A stretch of DNA of 64,000 nt, taken from contig FOEK01000004.1 in the NCBI GenBank assembly GCA_900110635.1, positions 1 through 64,000 on the forward strand, read 5' to 3'. The translations under genes and the position numbers were made by a program. Below the pieces are notes generated by a model, which saw nothing but the letters and a program-made list of their open reading frames with translations, did not search any database and was not told where the DNA came from. Below, one piece after another: positions 38,316 to 46,302 of this stretch. The stretch's first letter is position 1; the number at the start of each line of letters is the position of its first letter. This DNA comes from Lachnospiraceae bacterium NE2001 (GTDB lineage Bacteria > Bacillota > Clostridia > Lachnospirales > Lachnospiraceae).

Positions 38316-38390
38316 TATAAAACGCCAAAATAGTAGAGAAAAACATAACTCTGGCGATTTATAGCAGTTTTTATTATTATAAATCGCCAG
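38316..38390. promoter_or_regulatory. Inverted repeat plus third half-site upstream of the DUF234 ATPase
   Basis: CTGGCGATTTATA (38351-38363) and TATAAATCGCCAG (38378-38390) are exact reverse complements; TATAAAACGCCA (38316-38327) is a near-match third half. Together they span the expected promoter of the ATPase gene and may be an operator. Confidence 0.4.
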
Positions 38391-38476
38391 AATTATATTT
38401 TCAATGTTTTTTTATTCGTTTTACTGGCATACGCCCCTTAACTATACTTGTCTGAAACTATGGTGAAAATACATAA

Positions 38477-38839
38477 CTACAATCTATACTTCTCATATAT
38501 TACAGGATAGTATTCTTTAATTAGCCTATTCCATTTTAGTTTTATTGCACCGATGGTAAAATACCAGGTCAAAACCCAGACTATCCCAATAAACACAAAG
38601 ATACTTACAATTAATGGAAATGCTTCTGGAAGACCTATGCTTTTAACAACAACTGGGATTCCATATCCCAGAAATAAAGCAGCAACAAGGATCATTGCAA
38701 TCCAAAAGCCTTTTTTCTTGCTATGCTCATCCTTTTTGTAGGATTCATATATCTCAGCAATCTGGCCTTCACTGTATCTCCGTTCCTCTATTCCTCGAGC
38801 GACCTCTGAACTTAAAGTCAAAATATGAATTACTGCCAT
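38477..38839 (-). CDS. Small membrane protein of unknown function
   Basis: 120 residues: a cytoplasmic N-terminal ~45 with charged helix (YSEGQIAEIYESYKKDEHSK), two hydrophobic segments (WIAMILVAALFLGYGIPVVV and FPLIVSIFVFIGIVWVLTWY), and a basic/aromatic C-terminus. No family recognised. Stands alone between the ATPase and kptA regions; a plausible GGGGGAA site lies before the ATG. Confidence 0.65.
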   Translation of the reverse strand: MAVIHILTLSSEVARGIEERRYSEGQIAEIYESYKKDEHSKKKGFWIAMILVAALFLGYGIPVVVKSIGLPEAFPLIVSIFVFIGIVWVLTWYFTIGAIKLKWNRLIKEYYPVIYEKYRL

Positions 38840-39073
38840 TTATTCCCCCTTTTCCTCATCCAATTTTTTTTATTTAATAGCCACGCAAACCCTTTGGCCA
38901 TTCTCCTACCATCTGGATAAGGACATTATTTGAAGTTATATTTCCCAAAATGTATTTTTCCATGTATGAAATTATACTTCGTAGGTCAGTAATATTACAA
39001 CCACAGGTTGATTGCATATACAGAAAATGTAGAGTATATATATTATAAAAAGATTTTTGACGAGGTAACTCAA

Positions 39074-39622
39074 ATGGACGAAAAAGCGTTAAAAAGAATG
39101 GGTAAATACGTTTCATTTCTTCTCAGGCACCACCCAGAAGAAGCAGGAGTGATTCTTGACGAACACGGATGGACTGACGTAAAAGACCTGATAGAGAAAG
39201 TCTCTCCACTCTATCCTCTCACCGAGGAACTGCTTCACACACTTGCTTTCGGAAAAGACAAGCAGCGATACGAGTTCAGTGAGGATGGAACAAGGGTAAG
39301 AGCCGTGCATGGACATTCCGTCGAAGTGGATCTGGGATACGAAGAGATGATGCCTCCTGAAATACTCTACCACGGCACTGCAGAAAAATCCCGCGCCTCC
39401 ATAGAGGAGAAGGGACTTCTTAAGATGTCGAGACAGTACGTACATCTTTCTGAAAGGATCGACCAGGCCAAGGAAGTTGGAAGACGCCACGGAAAGCTGG
39501 TACTCTACAAAGTGAATGCCAAAGAGATGTATGAGAACGGGATCAAGTTTTACAGATCCACAAGCGGAGTATGGCTCACCGACCAGGTACCGGCCAAGTA
39601 TCTTGAAGAAATAAAGAATTAG
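39074..39622 (+). CDS. kptA: RNA 2'-phosphotransferase, KptA/Tpt1 family
   Basis: 182 residues. Family marks: SFLLRHHPEEAGVILDEHGW in the N-terminal winged helix, then YHGTAEKSRASIEEKGL and QYVHLS in the ADP-ribosyltransferase-like domain. In yeast Tpt1 removes the tRNA splicing 2'-phosphate using NAD+; bacteria lack that pathway, so the natural substrate here is unknown. Start at 39074 is set by GAGG 8 nt upstream; the longer frame from 39008 has no support. Confidence 0.9.
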   Translation: MDEKALKRMGKYVSFLLRHHPEEAGVILDEHGWTDVKDLIEKVSPLYPLTEELLHTLAFGKDKQRYEFSEDGTRVRAVHGHSVEVDLGYEEMMPPEILYHGTAEKSRASIEEKGLLKMSRQYVHLSERIDQAKEVGRRHGKLVLYKVNAKEMYENGIKFYRSTSGVWLTDQVPAKYLEEIKN

Positions 39623-39642
39623 AAAGCATTATAATAATATAC

Positions 39643-39676
39643 AAAAAGAGTCGCTTTCCACAATGAAAAACGACTC
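39643..39676 (-). terminator. Terminator of the GH120 gene
   Basis: Stem GAGTCG/CGACTC extended by T-rich/A-rich pairing (39648-39658 with 39665-39676); minus-strand tail TTTTTG (39647-39643). It may also slow read-through from kptA. Confidence 0.65.
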
Positions 39677-39700
39677 CTTAAATCTCAATCAATCAGTTAT

Positions 39701-39723
39701 AAGACAGAGAACCGTCCCCTGTC
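39701..39723. repeat. Single copy of the GGGGACGGTTCTC family
   Basis: Contains GAGAACCGTCCCCTGTC, the same orientation as the second arm at 36742-36769. It abuts the GH120 stop codon at 39726. Confidence 0.8.
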
Positions 39724-39725
39724 AT

Positions 39726-41714
39726 TTAGGCCCAAGGGCCTGGTTTTACGTTGTCGGTACGCTTTGCTCCGTCGATGTCGGTATCGAAGACGATATCGCT
39801 GCCGTCTGGATTCTCGAAGCGCTGCTCTGGCTCGAAGGCCATACCAAGTGTATCGGTGTTGATCATTGCCAGGCCTTCTGGCAGGAAGTCACGTACGTTT
39901 GTAGAGAGCTTCCACTCACCGTCCTCTTCCTTCATATCAACGTAGATTTCGTGCTCTGTATCCTCGGTGTAGTCCTGCTCGATGTCGCAAGGCTTAGCAC
40001 CGTTGAAATATACATTTCCGCCTGTCCATACAGGAAGTGGAATGTAGTATCTGTCGCTTGGCTCACTGCCCATACCGCAGTAGCCCTCAAACTCAGCCTT
40101 CCACTGTGCCTCAGTCATATAACCTGAGTAAGGAGCAGTACCAACTGTAAAGTTGCCGTCCTCCCACTCATTATTCGAGAAGTCACCCAGCATTCCGTCG
40201 TAAGCCTTACGGAGAGGCTTCTGGACGAAGATATTGTTATAGAATCTCATATCGCCGTGAAGGATGGACATAAAGCCCACAACCTCAGTTCTGTGCGGCA
40301 CGTGATATGGGGTATAACGGGTGGACTTCATGGTCTTCGCACCGTTATCAACTCCACGTCCAACAGTTGTCAGCGCACCAGCCAGAAGGTTGTGAACAAC
40401 AGCAACGCCCTGGGTAGGAAGCTTCAGCGAACGCTCTGAAAGAAGCAGATTGTTGTCCACCAGTGTTGGGCCGTGACTTACCTCGATGAAGATATCCTCG
40501 CCAAGTCCAAGATTCTGCATATTCTCCTTACAGATCAGGTAATCATAAGGGATGTTATTGTCGTGGAACACATTCTGCGTAACACGGGTACCCTGTGCCT
40601 GCCAGTCAAGCCAAAGACCTCTGGTACAATGGTGGAAATGATTATTCCTGATTATCACATCGATGGCAGCATGCATCTTGATACCGCCAATCTCGGCGCC
40701 CGCAAGATTCTGCTTGTTATTAATATGATGAATATGGTTGTTCTCAATGATAGAGAATACACCGCCCAGGTGACCAACGATACCTGTCTGTCCGCAGTCG
40801 TGGATGTTACAGTTTCTGATGATGTGGGAACCAATGGTCTCCTTGCTCCAGCCGTCAAGCTGCGCCTGACAGATACAGTCTCTCTCGGTCTGAGTGCCGT
40901 CCTTGTATTTCCATTTCAGCCACTTATTATCATTGTCTGGCTGCAAATACTTGCCCAAGGAGATACCGCTGCACTTCGACTCATACACATCGCAGTTCTC
41001 GATGATCCAGCCCTTTGACCAGTGAGGGCCGATCATTCCCTCCTGATATGCGGTTGGCGGAGCCCACTGAGTCGCAGCCTTGCATACAGTAAATCCGTCA
41101 AATGTTATATATCCAACCCCTTCCTTCGAAGGATAGAAGCAGTTCTCGCGAACTGATATTTCAACGTTAGCATTTCTAGGATCAACGTCTTGGAAGTTTG
41201 CATAGATGACCGTGGAGTCGCCCTCCTGCTCGGTATACCAGACATATACTGTAAAATCCTTGTCCCAGGATCTGTAATTTACCTTCGGATCACGAACCTC
41301 GTCCAGACTCAGCACCTCATACATAGACTTTTCATTCAGGAATACATCACCTGTATGAGCAGTGATAAATGCCACGAACCAGTCGCCTGCCACAAGAGTA
41401 TTAAATGGGTTATAGTCACCAAAGAAGGAGTTATCCACCTTGGTCTTCCACACATGTGGCTCAACCTCTTCCCAGTCATTCATTGGCTCAGCACCGGTGA
41501 TAACAGCACCCAGAGGCTTCTCTGATCTATAGACGATACGAGAATCTTCATCGCCTGCATTCTTTGGATCCACGTATTCACGGTATACGCCCTCTGCTAC
41601 GATTACCTCATCGCCAGCCACAGCAATATCAGCAGCCTCCTGGATGGTCTTAAATGGAGACTCCTTGGAGCCATTTCCAGTTGCTTCTACTTTACAATCA
41701 ACGTAATAAGTCAT
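39726..41714 (-). CDS. GH120-type beta-xylosidase (right-handed parallel beta-helix)
   Basis: 662 residues without signal peptide, so cytosolic. Reads as a beta-helix protein closely resembling the GH120 xylosidases (Thermoanaerobacterium XylC type): GDEVIVAEGVYREYV opening, NSFFGDYNPFNT, GSHIIRNCNIHDCGQTGIVG, then GLWLDWQAQGTRV near residue 375 and FIEVSHGPTLVDNN after it. In XylC the Asp of the LDW motif is the nucleophile and the Glu of EVSHG the acid/base; both are kept. It should release xylose from short xylo-oligosaccharides taken up by the cell. No transporter or other glycosidase is adjacent. Confidence 0.85.
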   Translation of the reverse strand: MTYYVDCKVEATGNGSKESPFKTIQEAADIAVAGDEVIVAEGVYREYVDPKNAGDEDSRIVYRSEKPLGAVITGAEPMNDWEEVEPHVWKTKVDNSFFGDYNPFNTLVAGDWFVAFITAHTGDVFLNEKSMYEVLSLDEVRDPKVNYRSWDKDFTVYVWYTEQEGDSTVIYANFQDVDPRNANVEISVRENCFYPSKEGVGYITFDGFTVCKAATQWAPPTAYQEGMIGPHWSKGWIIENCDVYESKCSGISLGKYLQPDNDNKWLKWKYKDGTQTERDCICQAQLDGWSKETIGSHIIRNCNIHDCGQTGIVGHLGGVFSIIENNHIHHINNKQNLAGAEIGGIKMHAAIDVIIRNNHFHHCTRGLWLDWQAQGTRVTQNVFHDNNIPYDYLICKENMQNLGLGEDIFIEVSHGPTLVDNNLLLSERSLKLPTQGVAVVHNLLAGALTTVGRGVDNGAKTMKSTRYTPYHVPHRTEVVGFMSILHGDMRFYNNIFVQKPLRKAYDGMLGDFSNNEWEDGNFTVGTAPYSGYMTEAQWKAEFEGYCGMGSEPSDRYYIPLPVWTGGNVYFNGAKPCDIEQDYTEDTEHEIYVDMKEEDGEWKLSTNVRDFLPEGLAMINTDTLGMAFEPEQRFENPDGSDIVFDTDIDGAKRTDNVKPGPWA

Positions 41715-41887
41715 TTTCTTCCCCCTCTACTACATTATAATTTAGGATCTTTCATATCATTTCAATAACGATACTTAACATTTTAAAATAGTTCAAGCCC
41801 TACAGATACCACCGTAACATATATCGAATAAGATAGCCACCAAAAAAATGCTTTTTCTTTCCGATTTTTTGCTATAAAATAAAATCT

Positions 41888-42637
41888 ATGAAAGAATATA
41901 AAACACGGGACTATGTCCTGAAGGAACTGGAACTGAATAGAGACAGTTTTATCACAGGTGCAGCTCTGGCCGAGAATCTTGGTGTTTCGCGAAACGCTAT
42001 CTGGAAGGCAATAAATGATCTACGAGAGGCTGGCTACGATATCGAGGCCGTGAATAATAAAGGATACCGGCTGGCGGATAATACTGATGTTATTTCCATC
42101 GCTGGAATTGAAGCCAGTATTTCTTCCTGTAGCAGCATGTCTAAAGTTAGTAGCCAAAGACTACTAAGTCGTATTATAATCTACAACGAATTATCTTCAA
42201 CGAACATTGTTGCTAAGAAGAATCTAATAACAGAAGAATTGGACAAACGAATCATTATCGCCAGAACTCAGACTTCCGGCAAGGGGCATGGCAGTAGCAG
42301 ATTCGACTCACCTGAAGGAGGAATCTATCTTAGCATCATAGTAACCCCTGATGAGCTAAGAAAGCCGCCGCTAAAAACTGTTGCAATAGGAAAGCTGGTT
42401 GGCGAGGTCATCAGCGAGATGACAGGCAAGAAAATTACGTATGATAAAGAAACCAACCGGATATATATCGGGAAAAGAAAAGTATCAGGCATCCTAACTG
42501 AATACTTCGCAGACCTGGAGACCAAAGAAGTGAGTGGGTATGTAATCGGCATCGGTATCAAATACCCTGGCCTGTCAAAGAACAAAACTATTGCTCTACT
42601 TCTCAGCAAATTATACGTACATCTAATTAATATCTAG
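41888..42637 (+). CDS. BirA-like regulator with degenerate biotin ligase domain
   Basis: 249 residues. N-terminal winged helix of BirA (GAALAENLGVSRNAIWKAIN, LREAGYDIEAVNNKGYRL) is well kept. The ligase part starts normally (NELSSTN) but the biotin loop, GRGRRG in E. coli, reads GKGHGSS and KWPND has become a poor match (TYDKETN); the later RKVSGILTE is kept. The protein ends soon after GIGI and lacks the ~50-residue C-terminal domain. It is probably a DNA-binding protein without normal ligase activity. No Shine-Dalgarno site; TATAAA lies at 41873-41878, about 10 nt before the ATG, so the mRNA may be leaderless. Confidence 0.75.
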   Translation: MKEYKTRDYVLKELELNRDSFITGAALAENLGVSRNAIWKAINDLREAGYDIEAVNNKGYRLADNTDVISIAGIEASISSCSSMSKVSSQRLLSRIIIYNELSSTNIVAKKNLITEELDKRIIIARTQTSGKGHGSSRFDSPEGGIYLSIIVTPDELRKPPLKTVAIGKLVGEVISEMTGKKITYDKETNRIYIGKRKVSGILTEYFADLETKEVSGYVIGIGIKYPGLSKNKTIALLLSKLYVHLINI

Positions 42638-42650
42638 CACAAAACCAAAC

Positions 42651-42670
42651 GAGGATGATTATCCTCTTTT
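42651..42670 (+). terminator. Terminator after the BirA-like gene
   Basis: Stem GAGGAT (42651-42656) with ATCCTC (42661-42666), 4-nt loop, TTTT, immediately followed by the IS left end. A fuller copy of the same hairpin lies beyond the right end of the IS. Confidence 0.7.
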
Positions 42671-44144
42671 CAGACTGTAGACAAAGCCGGTTGCGGATCT
42701 TTCGTTCCGCAGCCGTTTTTTCTTTTTATACTGATACATTCATAAATAACACGAAACAAACTATTTGGATATGGATCTATTATCCCCATTCTATATAGCA
42801 TTTTTGCTAGTTTTTTTAGATTTAGACACGCATAAGTAAGCCCGACCTTCATTTCCATTCGAGCTTTACCATACATCTGAGTATATCTGAAACCGTGATT
42901 TTCTTTGGCAGTACCAAACAACCTTTCGATGGTTTCTTTTCGGTGTTTGTAAAGATCCTTCATCCCAGTTGTATACCGGATATCTTCACAGGCCTCCATG
43001 TATTCTTCCCATATATGTCGAGCAACTACCTTTACGTGATCTTTACTTTCTGTACATAGACTTAAATATGCACATGAGGCACAGACACATTTATTACTCT
43101 TGTATTCTTTATAGCCTTTCTATTTGATGTGGTATATTTAAGCACCTGATTGTTAGGGCATATATAACAATCATAGAATTCATCATATACGTATTCGTAC
43201 TTCTTAAAAAAGCCTTCTTTTGTCATAGGGCTTTTATAAGGAAACAGTGGTTTTATTCCATCATCTATTAAAAGTTTTGCTATAGCTGGAGTCTTATAGC
43301 CCGCATCCATTATTAAAGTTTCAGTGTCCTGATTTTTTATCTTATCGTATAATCCTTTAAATGTTCTACTGTCGTGCAAGTTTCCGGCATTTACAGTATA
43401 ACTTAAGACCCATCCATTTTTGTCACAAGCTGTTTCTATAGAATACGCAAATACTTGTTTATGTTCCCCTTTATGAAACCATCCACTTTCAGGATCTGTT
43501 GTACTTTCTTTTATTTCTTTAACACCGGAACCACTACCAGGTATATCGTCGTCATCATCCTTATCTTTTAATTCTTTCTTGCCGTGACTAACTCTATCCT
43601 GATTTATTTCTTTTTTGAGAAGGTCTTCATAGAATAGAGCTTCCTCTTTCGCAATGCGTTTTCTCATCTTTTTGTTATTGGCTCTGGCTTTTACATGAGT
43701 AGCATCAACGAACACCTCAGAAGAATCAACAAGTTTCCATTTATAACAATCCTCAAGTATCTTTGCAAATATCTGTTCAAACAAATCGGTATCTTTAAAC
43801 CTTCTAGTGTAGTTTTTTCCAAATGTAGAAAAGTGAGGGACCGGATCATACATTTCCAAACCTAAGAACCATCTGTATGCTACATTGACCTCGATTTCTT
43901 TTATAGTCTGACGCATGCTTCTTATTCCGAAGAGATACTGAATAAAAGGAATTTTTATAAGAACAACCGGATCAATACTTGGACGACCATTGTCTGAACA
44001 ATATTTTTCTTCTACCAGATCATAAATAAAAGACCAATCTATTGCTTTATCAATAAGGCGCAATAAATGGTCTTGAGGTACAAGGTCATCCATACAGAAC
44101 ATCTGTATCTGTTCTCTTTTTTTATCGGTATTCTGAGTCATCAT
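42670..44144 (-). pseudogene. IS1182-family transposase, frameshifted
   Basis: The N-terminal 360 codons (44144 to 43062) contain the DDE domain start: RPSIDPVVLIKIPFIQYLFG, FVDATHVKARAN, LIMDAGYKTPAI. The frame then shifts near 43115-43120, around AAAGGCTATAAAG. Reading on in the other frame restores the expected Cys-rich segment (SNKCVCASCAYLSLC) and the C-terminal part with the final Glu region (YKHRKETIERLFGTAKENHG), which ends at 42670. One lost base explains it. AAGGAGG precedes the ATG. The product is probably inactive unless recoding occurs. Confidence 0.85.
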
Positions 44145-44277
44145 AGGCGGAAATCCTCCTTTAAATGATACAATAATTATACCATAAAAGAGGCTGTAAA
44201 GCCAGTATTTATAAGGGTTTGTGGACTTCGAACAAAGAAAAATCAGGGGCGATGCCCCTGACTTTGTCTACAGTCTG
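42671..44277 (-). mobile_element. IS1182-family insertion sequence, 1607 bp
   Basis: Perfect 16-bp terminal inverted repeats: CAGACTGTAGACAAAG (42671-42686) and its complement (44262-44277). It carries one transposase gene, broken by a frameshift. No short target duplication is seen, but a 20-bp direct repeat beginning AAACGAGGAT flanks it (42647-42666 and 44278-44297), each copy being a transcription terminator hairpin. A hairpin CAGGGGC-GAT-GCCCCTG sits just inside the right end. Confidence 0.9.
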
Positions 44278-44305
44278 AAACGAGGATGATTATCCTCGTT
44301 TTTTT
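44278..44305 (+). terminator. Second copy of the terminator hairpin, right of the IS
   Basis: Hairpin AACGAGGAT-GATT-ATCCTCGTT followed by TTTTT. Its first 20 bases repeat the sequence left of the IS exactly. It probably belonged to the BirA-like gene before insertion. Confidence 0.75.
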
Positions 44306-44379
44306 ATTACCTTTTGGGTAATGATTTTTCTTTACTTTCCATCAATTGTATCATAGAATATCATTACCTAAATGGTAAT
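44306..44379 (+). promoter_or_regulatory. Promoter flanked by two ATTACC-N5-GGTAAT operators
   Basis: Operators at 44306-44322 and 44363-44379 have identical 6-bp arms and 5-nt centres, 57 bp apart centre to centre. Between them lies TTTACT (44331-44336), 17-bp spacer, TAGAAT (44354-44359). The downstream operator covers the start of transcription. This suits autorepression by the HTH protein encoded next. Confidence 0.65.
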
Positions 44380-44443
44380 GGTTTTTAGAATATATTTTCA
44401 AAATCTATACGTTAAACTAAGATTACGGAGGGTCTAAATCACT

Positions 44444-45571
44444 ATGAGTAATACACTAAAATATAATGATATAACAACATTTCATCCTGGATACTATGTT
44501 GCAGAAATAATCGATAATATGCACATATCACAGGCTGAGTTTGCAATGAGAATGGGAACCACAGCAAAGACCCTCAGCCAGCTTATAAATGGTCAAGCAA
44601 ATATCTCAAATGATCTAGCCAAGAAAATATCTCTAATGACAGGAACTAGTATAGATTTATGGCTAGAACTCCAAAGCTCATACAACAAAAAACTAATAGA
44701 GATAGAGCAAGCAAAGGATATTGATGAACAAAAGGATTTGGTTAAGGAGATTGATTATAAATATTTCATAGAAAATGCTGATCTCCCTGCAACTAAATGT
44801 GCAGAGGAAAAAATAACAAATCTTTGCAAGTATTTAAAGATTTCTGACCTTAGAATTCTTAACAAATCTGATTTCTTGTTGAATCTAGGTAACACTTCAA
44901 ATAATAACGATATCCTATTCATTAAGAACATCATTTGCTCTAAGATGTGGATTCAGACTGCAATAAATAAAGCTGATTCCATCAAAACGAAGCCCTATGA
45001 CTCCAGGAGCGTAAAAGCATATCTTCCCAAGTTAAGAAGATTATCTGTTACCAGTCCTAAGGAGTTCATTCCAATAATAAAAAAAGCTTTTGCCTCATTT
45101 GGCATTGCTCTAGTTATTCTTCCACATTTAAAGAACTCTGAAATAGATGGTTTTGTAAAATGGATTGATGATGACAAGGTAGTCCTAGCAATGAGCAATA
45201 AGCATATGGATGCAAACTATTTTTGGTATTCACTTTTTTATGAAATAAAATACGTGCTACTTCAAAAAGTTAAAACTGTCTTCATAAAAAGCGACAATAA
45301 AAGTATAACTGAACTAGATGTGAAACTTGCAAAGCAACTAGATGAGTTTGCAAAGAATAATCTAATCAAGCCTACTGACTATAAAGCCTTTTCCTCGACC
45401 CAAAAAAACTCCGACGTTGATATCATTGCATTTGCAGATAGAATAGGTGTACATCCAGGAATTGTAGCAGGCAGAATGAAACAGGATAATCTTATAACTA
45501 AAGAAAGATATACCAAGTTGAATGAAAACTATATGATAGTTTATGAAATGATGACCAATAATAATAACTAA
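44444..45571 (+). CDS. HigA-like HTH protein fused to an inactive ImmA/IrrE-like domain
   Basis: 375 residues. Residues ~10-80 are a HigA-type XRE domain (HPGYYVAEIIDNMHISQAEF, TLSQLINGQANISNDLAKKI). The rest (~190-370) resembles ImmA/IrrE metalloprotease domains, but the zinc motif HExxH is replaced by YEIKY (266-270), so it should not bind zinc. A GGAGGG site precedes the ATG by 11 nt. No HigB toxin is directly beside it; the next genes are a separate RelE-type pair. It may act as a sensing repressor. Confidence 0.8.
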   Translation: MSNTLKYNDITTFHPGYYVAEIIDNMHISQAEFAMRMGTTAKTLSQLINGQANISNDLAKKISLMTGTSIDLWLELQSSYNKKLIEIEQAKDIDEQKDLVKEIDYKYFIENADLPATKCAEEKITNLCKYLKISDLRILNKSDFLLNLGNTSNNNDILFIKNIICSKMWIQTAINKADSIKTKPYDSRSVKAYLPKLRRLSVTSPKEFIPIIKKAFASFGIALVILPHLKNSEIDGFVKWIDDDKVVLAMSNKHMDANYFWYSLFYEIKYVLLQKVKTVFIKSDNKSITELDVKLAKQLDEFAKNNLIKPTDYKAFSSTQKNSDVDIIAFADRIGVHPGIVAGRMKQDNLITKERYTKLNENYMIVYEMMTNNNN

Positions 45572-45635
45572 TATCCAATATCAATTAGTTAAATGAAGAT
45601 GCACAAAAAAATAAAAAAACAGAAGAACATAAATG

Positions 45636-45683
45636 TTGAAACAAAATAAAATGGGAGTTATAATATTCCCAGAAAGGAATATT
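45636..45683 (+). promoter_or_regulatory. Promoter and operator of the toxin-antitoxin pair
   Basis: TTGAAA (45636-45641), 17-bp spacer, TATAAT (45659-45664). The palindrome AATATTCC-N6-GGAATATT (45662-45669, 45676-45683) overlaps the -10 and the toxin ribosome site, as expected for autoregulation by the antitoxin. Confidence 0.7.
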
Positions 45684-45684
45684 T

Positions 45685-46032
45685 GTGAAAGTAGAATTTT
45701 ACAAAAAAGAAGATGGCACTAAGCCTGCTGGACTCTTTATCAAATCTATATCTGATCTTAAACTAAAAGCTAAAATGATTAGATCTGTAAAACTACTCGA
45801 AAAATTTGGTACAGAGCTTAGAGAACCTGACTCAAAACCTTTAACTGATGGAATATTTGAGTTAAGAGCTAAACAAGGAAGCAATATAGCAAGGTGCTTG
45901 TATTTCTTTGTAGTTGGAGATAAAGCTATTGTGACAAATGGATTTGTTAAAAAGACCGAAGAAACTCCGCCTGAAGTAATTGAACTTGCAAAGAAATATA
46001 GAGAGGATTATAAAAGGAGATTTCAATTATGA
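45685..46032 (+). CDS. RelE/ParE-superfamily toxin (Gp49/HigB-like)
   Basis: 115 residues, GTG start with AAAGGAAT upstream. The pattern PAGLFIKSISDLKLKAKMIR, LTDGIFELRAKQGSNIARCL and FVKKTEETPPEVIELAKKY matches phage Gp49-like/HigB toxins, which usually cleave mRNA on the ribosome. It overlaps the antitoxin by 4 nt. Toxin-first order is the HigBA arrangement. Confidence 0.87.
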   Translation: MKVEFYKKEDGTKPAGLFIKSISDLKLKAKMIRSVKLLEKFGTELREPDSKPLTDGIFELRAKQGSNIARCLYFFVVGDKAIVTNGFVKKTEETPPEVIELAKKYREDYKRRFQL

Positions 46033-46301
46033 GTGATATAGATATTTTATTAGAAGAAGAAATGAAAAACCCTGAATTTTGTAAGGCTTGGGAAGATACC
46101 GCATTAGAATATCAGATAAAAGAACTTATGATTGAGGCCAGAATTTCAGCGGGACTCACCCAAAAAGAATTATCTGAAAAATCAGGAATAAGACAATCAA
46201 ATATCAGCCGGATAGAAAAAGGTGTATGTATTCCAACATTAAAAACATTAGAAACAATAGCAAAATCACTTGGAAAACATATAAAGATTTCTATGGTGTA
46301 A
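46029..46301 (+). CDS. XRE-family antitoxin
   Basis: 90 residues with a C-terminal helix-turn-helix: ISAGLTQKELSEKSGIRQSN, then ISRIEKGVCIPTLKTLETIA. The N-terminal helix (LLEEEMKNPEFCKAWEDTAL) is the usual toxin-binding part in this antitoxin group. Overlaps the toxin gene by 4 nt and converges with the symporter gene with a single base between stop codons. Confidence 0.9.
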   Translation: MSDIDILLEEEMKNPEFCKAWEDTALEYQIKELMIEARISAGLTQKELSEKSGIRQSNISRIEKGVCIPTLKTLETIAKSLGKHIKISMV

Positions 46302-46302
46302 A

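Noticed and set aside
38874-39116. Short minus-strand frame upstream of and overlapping kptA
   Set aside because: It overlaps the kptA ribosome site and start, shows no known motif and no convincing ribosome site; the last 30 codons could be a gene remnant but cannot be supported.
44444-46301. A single three-gene toxin-antitoxin operon
   Set aside because: A separate promoter and operator with a different palindrome lies at 45636-45683, so the HigA-like gene and the toxin pair are independently controlled.
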